A stretch of 64,000 nucleotides of DNA. It comes from Phytopythium helicoides (lineage: Eukaryota; Oomycota; Peronosporomycetes; Pythiales; Pythiaceae). The stretch is from the NCBI GenBank assembly GCA_024867545.1, contig JANFNE010000017.1, forward strand, positions 273,001 through 337,000, read 5' to 3'. Below are positions 55,104-64,000 of this stretch, in pieces (the first letter of the stretch is position 1; the number at the start of each line of letters is the position of its first letter). A model generated the notes under the pieces. The model was given only the letters and a program-made list of their open reading frames with translations, did not search any database and was not told the origin of the DNA. Both the position numbers and the translations under genes were made by a program.

Positions 55104-55661
55104 ATGGAGGGCTGCGAGCGCTGCGCCGCGCTGCAAGCAGAGGTGCTGGAGCTACGCGCAGCCGTCGCCAGGCTGACGCAGCAGCTCTCAGGTGTTGGAG
55201 AGGGCGGTGAGGCGTCTGCAACCTGCGAGGAAGCTCGCGTGTCATCAGAAAGAGGCGAAGATCGCGAGGAAGAGGACGCGAAAGCAGCCCACTCGTGCAA
55301 GAACGCCATCTCCGACTCTGCTGAAGCTCCTTTGCCGCATGAAGACAACACCACAAGCCTTCCAGTCGAGATTGACGCTGCTGGGGACGGAGGACACAGA
55401 GATGGAGCTGAAGATCGGGGTGCTGGAGAGTCCGGATATGAAGATACAAGCCACGAAGCTATCACCGCCAGGAATGAGTCAGCGAACAACGACGTCTCTG
55501 TGTTGATGGAGGGCATGAAGCTGTCCACGCCGCCGTCGCAGAGCTGGAAGCAGCGGCTGCGGTCGCCGCCAGCCAACCGTCACGCCTCGCGCAACACGCA
55601 GCGCCACGTTCGCACTCCTGGCTCTGCCACTCGCGGGCTGGACTTCAGCTCCGCCGTGTAG
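55104..55661 (+). CDS. hypothetical protein with short coiled coil
   Basis: An intronless frame of 185 residues starts at the ATG at 55104 (MEGCERCAALQAEVLEL). A short leucine-zipper-like helix (residues 8-30) with a C-x2-C just before it is followed by an acidic disordered middle and a Ser/Arg-rich tail ending GLDFSSAV. I do not recognise the family. The start is 83 bp from the divergent PLD6-like start. The upstream extension of the frame has no support. Confidence 0.55.
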   Translation: MEGCERCAALQAEVLELRAAVARLTQQLSGVGEGGEASATCEEARVSSERGEDREEEDAKAAHSCKNAISDSAEAPLPHEDNTTSLPVEIDAAGDGGHRDGAEDRGAGESGYEDTSHEAITARNESANNDVSVLMEGMKLSTPPSQSWKQRLRSPPANRHASRNTQRHVRTPGSATRGLDFSSAV

Positions 55662-55881
55662 CCTCCGCCTATCGCCTCATCATATACAGCCCCGCTCTCA
55701 CCAGCGTCATGCTCCCCCCTTCCGTCCATCCAGCAGCAAGCAGGTCACCAATGCTCGCACCACTTCAACCAGGTCAAGTCCGTCTCACTGGTGAAAACAT
55801 GCTTTAAAAAATAATATCAGCCAATCCGTGCGCGGTAAGCCCAGGATCGCGCATCATTGCCGGACGATCGCCCTCCCCGCC

Positions 55882-57493
55882 ATGGCGAGCCGCGCCGGCG
55901 CGCTCCACGCGGCCGCGATGCTCGTGGCCGGCACCTTCAGCACGGTCGTCATGAAGACTGAGTACGGCGTGCGCTCAGAGGGAATCAGCTCGTGCGTGGA
56001 CCCGCGCTCGGGCGCGCGCACGACGCTGTGCCCGTTCGACAAGCCCTGGTTCGGCGTGCTGCAGATGAAGGTGGCCATGGCGCTCTGCCTGCTCTTCCTG
56101 TACGCGCGCAAGTGCTTCCAGCACCGCAGGTACCTCGAGACGCCCGTGCTGCGGCTGCGCAAGGGCGGCAGGCGCTACATCCCCACGCCTCCGGCCGCCG
56201 GCGCCAACGGAGGACCGGACGCGGCCAAGCGCAAGCTACAGCAACCTAGCGGCGGACGAAGACCCACGGAGGCCACATCGCTGCTGGCCGACACGCACGA
56301 GAGCTCGATTCGGCTGCCAGGAGGAGAGGACGCGCAGCAGGGACGCGTTCCCGTGCGCACGCTCGTCGCCATCGCCATGCCGTCCATGCTAGACCTACTG
56401 CAGACTGTTTTCTCCAACGTCGGGCTGCTGTGGATCTCCTCGTCGGTATACCAGATGGCGCGTGGATCGGTCATCATCTTCAGCGCCTTCTTCTCGGTTA
56501 AGCTCATGGGCAAGCGGCTGCACGCCTACCACTACGCTAGTATCGCGATCGTCACGCTCGCGGTCGCGCTTGTGGGCTACGCGGGAGTTGGACACCACTC
56601 ATCTGCCCAAACCAGCGAAAACAGCGGCTCGGCCACCCAGACGCTGGATGCGTTGCTTGGACTGGCGTTCATCATCCTTTCGCAGGTGCTGTGCGCGCTG
56701 CAGATCGTTGTCGAAGAGCATATGATGCTTGCGCTGAACGTGAGCCCGATGCTACTGGTGGGCTTTGAGGGGCTTTGGGGACTCGCGTTTTACCTTGTGC
56801 TCATTCCGGTGTTGACACTGACCCCGCCGGGTACCTCGCCTTTCGCACGCATTTGGCACGAGGATTTTTACGACTCGTTCGTGCAACTGAGCAACTCGTG
56901 GACGCTGGTCGCGCTCGTCATGGTGTACATTGTGGCCGTCGGCACACTTAACGTCACTGGCAACTACGTTACGAAGCATTTGTCCGCTGTTATGCGGAGT
57001 ATTGTCGAGGTACGTGCTTCCTGTTAGCTACGTGGTGCTGCGGATCAAGTTGTCCTTGGGACTCACTGCTGGACTCGTGACCTTGTTTGTACGTATCGAT
57101 AGACGCTGCGGACGCTCGGGGTGTGGGTGCTCAGCCTGTTCGTGTATTACGTGTTGAAGTGGCAAGGACCGTCATCGCCTGGCGAGCCCTGGACTATCTT
57201 CAGCTGGTACCGTTCAACGAATCCACTAAAACGCAATGCTGGTCGGTTGACATGTGTTTGGCTGTTGCAGGCTGGAGCTCGCCGGCTTCGTGCTAATGGT
57301 CTACGGCACCCTTGCGGTAGGTTTGCACTTGTCGTGCTTTCCCGATGAACGCTCACACTCACCTCATCGAACTGCTTCCTGTCAGTACAAGCAACTGCTC
57401 ACCTTGCCGTGGGCACGGCTGTACGCCGCTGAAAAGCGAGAAAACGCCGAGGCTGCCTACCGATCGCCGTTCATGGGCTCCATGCACAAGTAG
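55882..57493 (+). CDS. SLC35F6-like drug/metabolite-type transporter
   Basis: Four exons (55882-57009, 57103-57206, 57271-57316, 57386-57493) encode 461 residues with about ten hydrophobic helices. The start MASRAGALHAAAML lies in a GCC-ATG context. Helix 1 with TFSTVVMKTEY, the motif PSMLDLLQTVFSNVGLLW, the SSVYQMARGSVIIFSAFFSV block and the C-terminal GNYVTKHLSAVMRSIVETLRT match the SLC35F6/C2orf18 branch of the nucleotide-sugar/DMT superfamily, which also includes CRT-like transporters. Human SLC35F6 is lysosomal and partly mitochondrial; the substrate is unknown. A cytosolic loop of about 90 residues between helices 2 and 3 (RRYIPTPPAAGANGG) is longer than usual. Confidence 0.85.
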
Positions 57494-59217
57494 AAAGGTG
57501 TCTAGACGGAGCAGGCATAAAGAGCGAGAGCTCCTTTTGCATGCGCGCATCTGAGATGAGCCCTTTTTCGAATGGCGCTGACTCATGCGTGCATGTTGTT
57601 GTTGAAGCATGACCTCGCGCCTCTTGTCTATGCAATCGGAGCGTTCGGTTGCGATGATTGCGTCCGAGGCGTGACACCGCAACTGCTGCAATCGCACACA
57701 AGGGGGCTCAGGTCAGCAGTGTCTAACAGGAGGATAGCAGGCCAACACTCGACTCCCGCGATTCCTGCGAGGTCCTCGGTCCATATACGAGTGCATTGAT
57801 CGTCGCTGTCTGCAGTGATGCAATTGACGACGTGAGGTCAACAAGCCCCGCAAGCGGGGGCTGTTCTGTCGTCGAGGCTATCGCTCGTCGCCTGATAGCG
57901 TGCAACGTGGTGGCTCTGACGTGCAACCTGCGGTAAGTAGGTCGCCGGTCGCGCCAGCCGTTTGAAACGTGCGGTCCGGAGGACAGCCTAGCGTCCAGGA
58001 AGCTCTCTGCATCTGTGCTGCAGGTGAGGAGAGCTCTATGCTCCACTCATACCCTCTATCTGGCGCCAATGAACCGCCCATCTGGTCAGCCAAGCGCTCT
58101 ACGCGTTGCCGAATGGTCCGATGGAGCCGTGACCGATCTCACCGCAACGGCAGATAGCGAGGACAGTCGGCGGAGGCCCACCGTAAAGGCAGCGAGCCGG
58201 GTTCCGAGCTCGGCGCGCATCCCTCTGCCTACGCACTCGGTGGCTGCGTGACGACCTGAGGCGGAGGCATTCGGAGTTGCGGACTCTTCTCTACTCTCAG
58301 CCGTGCAGAGCCGCCGAGCCGCAGTGGCTGGCAGCCGAGCCCCCCGGCCCGATCTTTGCCGGCGGGCGAGCGAGCCACTCGGTGCGTGCCCAGCTGCCGC
58401 GTTTGGCACGTGCGAGCCACCCGCTCGAGTCGACTGGGGAGGCGTTTGACACGCTCCGGTGGCCTGTCGGCCGGCTCCTCCGTCGTAAACAGCACTTGGC
58501 GGCAGACGGTCGCTGTTTGCATGACGCGTGGAGTGGCATCGGCAAAGCTCGGCCATCGCTCTCGACCTTAGCTCTCGGGGCGGAGCACCGGAGGCGCGAG
58601 TCGTGCGTGGCGCCGGTCTGAACCCTTTCGGGGAGGGTATCAGCTAACGACTATAGGGTTATATAGGTTTATATATTTCTAAAGGTCGTCACACACCCAC
58701 GCTGTATACAAAACGCAGTGTAAACTGCACATTGGTGAGACGAACGTAGCGTATGCTTTTATAAAGGTGAGTGGCTAACCACGGGAATTTCGCTAACGTG
58801 CAATCCGGACAAGAAAAAACTGGCATCATAAGCGGGCCAGGGGGGCGGGCGGCGCGTTCTTAGCCGGGGCATCTGTCTTGGCGCGACTATGGGCGTCCTC
58901 CACGATCGTTTTCACTTGGTCATAGTATGCCTGTATAATCAAATTTTACACTTGGGTTGAGTATCCGTGCTGACGACTACTCCTCGAAAATATACGGTTC
59001 GGCCGCTCAGTATACTCTGATCCTCCCCCCAAAGTCGCCACTTCTCGTCAACTTAGCTATCCGCCGTCAACCTCCCCCCACGTATACCGTCCGGATGGTC
59101 CCACAGTATACACTCGCGTGCGTCGTCGGTCCGGTTACGGAAAAAGTACCCCCTCTCGCCCCTCGCTCGGTCGTCCCGCGCCGCGCGGCCGCCCGCAGTT
59201 TCGCGAAGGTCCGCAGC
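57494..59217. other. gene-poor stretch, no supported gene
   Basis: About 1.7 kb lie upstream of START-FYVE copy 5. There are short frames only. AT-rich sequence with TATA-like runs (58655-58680) occurs in the middle. The frame of the next gene is open back to 58957 but that part does not look like protein. Confidence 0.5.
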
Positions 59218-61719
59218 ATGTCGAGCGGCGGCGTGGGCTTCACGGTCTTCCAGGTGCCGGGCTCTCGCGCGGCGACGCGGGCGGCGGCGGGCCCGGGGCC
59301 CTCGCGACTGGGCGGCGGCCCGGCGTCCGCAGCGCCCGCGGCGTCCGCGGGGCCGGCCATCACGTCCAGCATCATCCACAGCGTGGCCGAGCCCTTCCAG
59401 GCGGGCCAGGCGTCCGCGACGTCGTCCTTCTCGTCCACGGGCTCGGTGGGCTCGCGCGGCCAGCGCAACAGCACCTCGGGCTTCACGGCCTTCCAGCCGC
59501 CGCCGCAGCCCAACCAGCAGCACGTCGTGCCAGCCATGCAGCCCGCCGGCACCACCTTCACGGCCTTCGGCGGCGGCCTCGGCGGCGCGGTCGTCGGGCT
59601 CGGCAATGTCGCGCCCACGCCAGCGACAACCGTCGAGGAGGCGCGCGGAGGCATCGGATGGATGCGCACGGGACGCATCATTCGCGTCAAGGAGACGGGA
59701 GAGAGCTACCGATTCCCGCTCGACGACGAGCACCTGCCCAGGGTCCGCGCCTCGGCCGTGCAGTACGCCGCGCTCAAGGACAAGCTGGAGCGCCTGGCCG
59801 AAAAGTATGTCGCCAACCCCGCCACGTGGATGGAGAACCCCACCATGAGCTCGCAGTACCGCAACCAGTCGTGGAAGGCCCACGTCGACAAGAAGAACTG
59901 CGTCGTGTACCGGCAGAAGACCAGCGACTCGGCCTCGCTCGCGCGCAAGGCCATCGTGCGCGCCAAGCTTGACACGACGCTCGAGGAGATTGAGTACGCG
60001 CTATACTGCGACTCGACCGACGACCTGCGCGCATACATGGCCCACTGCTACCAGGAGTCCTTCCTGGACGCAGCCGTGCTGCAGGTGGCCGAGCGCGCAT
60101 CCCCCGCCGTTGGAGACCCGATCAACTTCCTCGGTATCAAGTGGCTCGTCTTCCAGAGCTCGGTCGACTCGGTATTCTCCTGCCGAGACTCGCTCGTCGC
60201 CGAGTTCTCCAAGACGTACGAGGACCCGAAGAAGGGCTACAAGGTGCTCGTGCGTGTCACGCAGTCGATCGACCCGCGCGAGCTCGACGTCGTCTCGATG
60301 AAAAACTTTGGCTTCAGTCGCACGACCGAGACCACCGTGACACTCTTCCGCTCCATGGGTCCGTCCAGCGGCAAGGTCGACGTCTCCATGTTCAGCGATA
60401 TGCAGTTCGAGGGCGGCAAGGCCACTCCCGCATGGCTCGCCAACCGCGTTGTCAGCACGCTCTACCACGTCGTCACCAACCACGCCACGTGTGCGGACGC
60501 TAAGTTCCTCGTCAAGAGCCGACTCATCACTGACAAGGCCTGGGTACCCAACAACGAGCGGCCCGCATGCTCCGTCTGTTTCAAGTCGTTCAACCTGCTG
60601 CGCTCGCGCCACCACTGCCGAGTCTGCGCCGAAATCATGTGCTCGCCATGCACCATGGAGCTCGGCGTGCAGGCGAGCAAGCTGCCAGCTGGCATGCTCC
60701 CTGACACGAGCGGCGGCTGCGTCGTTAGCGTCGAGAAGTTCTGTCTCAAGTGTATCAATAAGGCGCGACAGGAACGACGCAGCGCGATCGCTCGTGTTGC
60801 CGAGTACAATGCGTCGTCGAGCCAGGGAAGCCTCGGCGGCATGACCACTAGCGTCGAGACGGACGATGGCATCCCCGCGTCCTACGCCGGCCGCGAGAGC
60901 GAAATGTACTATGCTGACGAGAACAACGGCGAGGGCAGCCAGCGCGGATCACTTTCAGATATGCCGGGCTTCTACGACTCGATGCCGAACGGCGCCCCGG
61001 GCAACAACTCGTACAACCAGAGCCAGTCGTTTGCGTCCGTGTCGTCCAACTCGTCTGGAGGCTCCGGGTCGAACGTTGGGCTTGGAGGTAGCTCGAACGA
61101 CAAGTCTGGCATTTCGTACGCGGGCTGGTCCACAAAGGTGCTGTCGGCCATCAAGCGTGAGCAGCCGTCGGAGAGCGGCAGCGAGGCAAGCATCGCGTCG
61201 CTCACGGGCAGCACCAACGCGCTCAACATCAACGGCGGAGGTCTGCGGTCTGTCGGCAGCACCAACGCGCTGTTGCGAGGCGTCAACGACAGGCGACGCC
61301 AGAACTCAGACGCGTCAACGTCAGTCAGTTCGCAGAGCGAGCGTGGCAGCAGCTCGGTGTCGTCTGACCTGCGGTGGGATGGCCGCGACGCAGGTGGTCT
61401 GAACGAGCCCATCACTCTAGTGGAAGAGGACGCGATCGACGTGACGCCATTGCCAGAGCCGTTCAGCCGGATGGAGGAACAGATCGCGATGCAGCAGGCG
61501 CTGCTGAGGAACATGATGATGGAGGGCAACCGCATCATGCAGCAGCAGCGACAGTACCAGGCGCAGTACATGGCACCACCCCAGCAGCAGTACCTGGCGC
61601 ACCAAGCACACCAGCCGAGCGGAGCGTCGATCGTCATGCTGGATGATGATCTGTCCTCGCCAGTGACCTTGCCCCCGCCGTCATCGGCAGCAGTGACGTC
61701 CATCGAGTCGATCGACTAG
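59218..61719 (+). CDS. START domain - FYVE zinc finger protein (copy 5)
   Basis: A single exon encodes 833 residues. The start MSSGGVGFTVFQVPG at 59218 is chosen because conserved-looking sequence begins there; the frame is open further upstream. The N-terminal 140 residues are Gly/Ala/Ser-rich and carry three spaced copies of a short motif (GFTVFQVP, GFTAFQPP, TFTAFGGG). The START-like domain spans about 150-435 (EIEYALYCDSTDDLRAYM, FLGIKWLVF). The FYVE finger at about 440-510 has WVPN, C-x2-C, LRSRHHCRVCAE, C-x2-C and the closing FCLKC, nearly canonical with Ala for the usual Gly. A Ser/Asn-rich tail ends with the conserved helix (RMEEQIAMQQALLRNMMM) and a Gln-rich stretch. It should bind PI3P on endosomes. 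Confidence 0.9.
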   Translation: MSSGGVGFTVFQVPGSRAATRAAAGPGPSRLGGGPASAAPAASAGPAITSSIIHSVAEPFQAGQASATSSFSSTGSVGSRGQRNSTSGFTAFQPPPQPNQQHVVPAMQPAGTTFTAFGGGLGGAVVGLGNVAPTPATTVEEARGGIGWMRTGRIIRVKETGESYRFPLDDEHLPRVRASAVQYAALKDKLERLAEKYVANPATWMENPTMSSQYRNQSWKAHVDKKNCVVYRQKTSDSASLARKAIVRAKLDTTLEEIEYALYCDSTDDLRAYMAHCYQESFLDAAVLQVAERASPAVGDPINFLGIKWLVFQSSVDSVFSCRDSLVAEFSKTYEDPKKGYKVLVRVTQSIDPRELDVVSMKNFGFSRTTETTVTLFRSMGPSSGKVDVSMFSDMQFEGGKATPAWLANRVVSTLYHVVTNHATCADAKFLVKSRLITDKAWVPNNERPACSVCFKSFNLLRSRHHCRVCAEIMCSPCTMELGVQASKLPAGMLPDTSGGCVVSVEKFCLKCINKARQERRSAIARVAEYNASSSQGSLGGMTTSVETDDGIPASYAGRESEMYYADENNGEGSQRGSLSDMPGFYDSMPNGAPGNNSYNQSQSFASVSSNSSGGSGSNVGLGGSSNDKSGISYAGWSTKVLSAIKREQPSESGSEASIASLTGSTNALNINGGGLRSVGSTNALLRGVNDRRRQNSDASTSVSSQSERGSSSVSSDLRWDGRDAGGLNEPITLVEEDAIDVTPLPEPFSRMEEQIAMQQALLRNMMMEGNRIMQQQRQYQAQYMAPPQQQYLAHQAHQPSGASIVMLDDDLSSPVTLPPPSSAAVTSIESID

Positions 61720-62145
61720 ACTTTTGGTGTGTTCCAGGCACTGCCGCGGTTGTGGATTTATATACGCGGCGGCCACGAGCTCGACCGACGGGAGGAGGCG
61801 ACTTTGACGCGGACGAGGCGACACCAACAGGCCGGCGAGAGATGAAGGAGAAAAAAAAAAGCTTTGTACACCTGGCCAGTGTATCCGAGACAGCGCTCGC
61901 CGCGTCGTGGTCTGTCCTACCGAACGGCGGCCTCGTGGCCCCAATAACCTGAAATGCAATCAAGTGAGTGGTATGTGCGTCGTTCGCTGCGTATGTTTCC
62001 GCGTCGTGTGCTCTGTGCGTTGTCCTCATCCGCGTCAATCATCAATCAATCATTCATCAAAAACTTGACCACGTTGAAGTAAAGTCTCATGTTTCCTCCG
62101 ATCTGATCCGGCGCTCTCCATCTGATCCCCATATCGGAAGCGAAA
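61720..62145. other. intergenic, no gene seen
   Basis: This stretch holds the 3' UTR of START-FYVE copy 5 and the promoter of ORC2. An A-run of ten bases lies at 61851-61860. No other feature is visible. Confidence 0.6.
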
Positions 62146-63707
62146 ATGGACGACGACGCCAAGCTCCAGGCGTCGAGCGGCCTTCGCGAGCGCGCGCGGC
62201 GGCAGCTGCAGGGCGGCGCGGGCTCCGTGGTGCTCGGCGACGCGCAGAGCCAGGCCTACTTCCATGCGAAGCGGTTCAAGCGGCAGCGGCGCGCTCCCGT
62301 GGGCAAGAAGCGGCCGGCGGAGGCTTCGAGTGGAGCGAGGAGCACGGCGAGGGCCAGGAGGAGCCGCGCGGGGGTCACGGAGGCGGCGGAGGCGGCCGAA
62401 GATGAAGAGAAGCAGGAGGAGCAGCCAGAAGCCGGCGAGCTGGAGGACGAGGGCGAGGAGGACGACGGGAGGCTGGTGCTCCCGCCGCACGGGGAGGTGG
62501 TGGCGGCGCTGCAGCGGGTGGACGAGAGGGAGCGTGCAGCCAGGAAGGCGGGCAGGATCCGAGCACTGCCGACATTCGAGAGGTGGGCTGAGCTGGTGGG
62601 GCTGTGCTGGGGCTTCCTTGAGATTCTGACGGAAGGAGGTTGCGTGGAGCAGAAGTTCGAGCTCTGGAAAAGTCAGTTGCGCGTGGGCAACAGCGTATTG
62701 CTGTCCGGTGCGGGTTCAAAGCTCGCGCTGCTGCAGGTGGAGACTGGATGCTGTGATGATCGGCGAGAGAGCTAGGAAGTCGAGCTGATGGAAATGGTTC
62801 GTGGCTTTGGACAGGAGTTTGCGGCCACGACGCTCCAGGATGGGTATGTGCTGCAAGTTCACGGCTACCTGCCGACAGTGTCGCTGCGCTACCTGTGCAA
62901 CTGCATTTGCGACGACATCTTGCACCTCAAGCATATCTCCAGCAAGCGATCACTCACGCACCAGGTTTGATCGTGGCCGTGCATTCTCGCAATATGTATA
63001 CGTTGATCCTAACAATCGTCCACTGGTAGTGCCAGGAGATCGCGCGTCGAACAGCACGCTCGCAGGCCAAAACCATGCCGTACCCCATCATCTACCTCAT
63101 CGTTCACGAAATCGACGGCACGGCACTGCGCACTCCGGAGCTCCAAACATGCCTGAGCTGGCTCGCGTCGTCGCCTTGTATCCATCTTATCGCCTCCATT
63201 GAACACATCAATGGCAGCGCCATGTGGCAAGAGACCGATGCACTGCGGTTTCAGTGGGTTGCGCACTCCGTAAGCTCGCAGCGCGCCTATACGACGGAGA
63301 TCGAGTTGCAACTAGTGAAACGCTCTCGCGTTGGGGATTTGGCTGCTGGCAGCGGCGTCAAGTTCATCCTCCAGAGTCTCACGCCTACGGACGTCGGCAC
63401 GTTGCAAGAAGTCGCGCGCCAACAAATCGCCAACGCAGCTAACAAGAGCGCTCGCACCAGTCGCAGCCGGCGTCAGCGCCAACAAGCTGGGCAACCAATC
63501 GTGTACCAGTCGGTGTTTGACGCTTGCCGCAAGAAACTTCTCCACACGTCTGTGCAGTCGATGAAAAACTCGGTCAAATGTCTTGAGGATCACGGACTGT
63601 TGCGTCTCGTTCGAGCGCAAGATACGGAGCACCTCGAGATCCCGCTACCTGAGGACGTGATCAAGGAAGAGATTTTACTGCTTACAGATGGCGGAAAGAA
63701 AAGCTGA
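62146..63707 (+). CDS. ORC2: origin recognition complex subunit 2
   Basis: Three exons (62146-62736, 62776-62964, 63030-63707) encode 485 residues. The N-terminal third is basic then acidic and probably disordered. The AAA-like fold characteristic of ORC2 follows: VLLSGAGSKLALL in place of a Walker A, HGYLPTVSLRYL, then IIYLIVHEIDGTALR and HLIASIEHINGSAMW, strongly typical of ORC2, and a C-terminal winged helix. ORC2 is a subunit of the six-protein complex that marks replication origins. It lacks ATPase residues, as usual for this subunit. Human ORC2 has 577 residues; the difference is in the N-terminus. Intron 1 is only 39 nt. Confidence 0.92.
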
Positions 63708-64000
63708 GAGAGCTTTGATCCGCTGTGCTGAAAATCAATGAGCATGATCCGATTCGGTGTTGCTCCGAGCAATAAACATCATGTACTTTTTGCCAAAAAG
63801 AAAAAAAACAAGATTTTTGTTTAGCATCTGCAGCTCCCGAACGCCGCCGTTGTCCGCCCCAATGGCTTTTCTGGAGGAGCCGATCAGCGATCGGCAAAAG
63901 ATCCATTCGTCAGCTAAACACGGCTCTTGCATTGAGGACAGACCGAAGCTGTCCGCTGCGGGACGAACGAGAATCTCGGGAAAACTTCAAGGACCCGGGA

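Overview
The window looks like nuclear DNA of an oomycete (Stramenopiles; a Pythium/Phytophthora-type genome). The evidence is five START-FYVE genes in 64 kb, a lipid-binding family strongly expanded in oomycetes; many short GT..AG introns, mostly 57-80 nt, with GTRNGT-type donors; and a compact layout of about 23 protein genes, many with under 200 bp between them. No rRNA, tRNA, CRISPR array or intact transposon was recognised.

Left part (0-21.5 kb): a small putative membrane protein and a large uncharacterised frame-interrupted gene; a membrane-anchored purple acid phosphatase (minus) divergent from EMC3 (plus) over a 177 bp promoter; a CDGSH iron-sulfur protein of the outer mitochondrial/ER membrane type; two tail-to-tail START-FYVE genes; ribosomal protein uL13; and a third START-FYVE gene whose frame is broken several times.

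Middle (21.5-44.6 kb): a multi-pass membrane protein gene flanked by 511-512 bp direct repeats, where the upstream repeat carries an internally deleted remnant of the same gene; an Mn-type CDF metal transporter; RNA polymerase III subunit RPC8; a CCDC180-like coiled-coil giant (frame-interrupted); a mitochondrial LpxD-like acyltransferase; a peroxisomal-type SLC25 carrier; and a fourth START-FYVE-like gene with an atypical zinc finger.

Right part (44.6-64 kb): a PH-domain protein fused to a plant 'pathogen-related protein'-like fold; a CCDC13-like coiled-coil gene nearly touching a convergent coiled-coil gene; a ZNF706-like small zinc-finger protein; a bacterial-type GTPase Der with a mitochondrial leader; a MitoPLD/PLD6-like phospholipase D; a small hypothetical gene sharing its promoter; an SLC35F6-like transporter; a fifth START-FYVE gene; and ORC2.

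Themes: phosphoinositide and lipid handling (START-FYVE, PH, PLD6, LpxD-like), organelle housekeeping of bacterial ancestry (Der, LpxD, CISD), and likely flagellar or centriolar coiled-coil proteins. The most unusual signal is that four genes carry at least 17 single-base frame changes, almost all readable as +1 (one extra base), while the other genes carry none. An internal duplicate and paralogue comparison show that in at least some cases one surplus base is present. Collapsed or poorly polished assembly is the simplest explanation, but the one-sided direction and the gene-to-gene clustering deserve a check.
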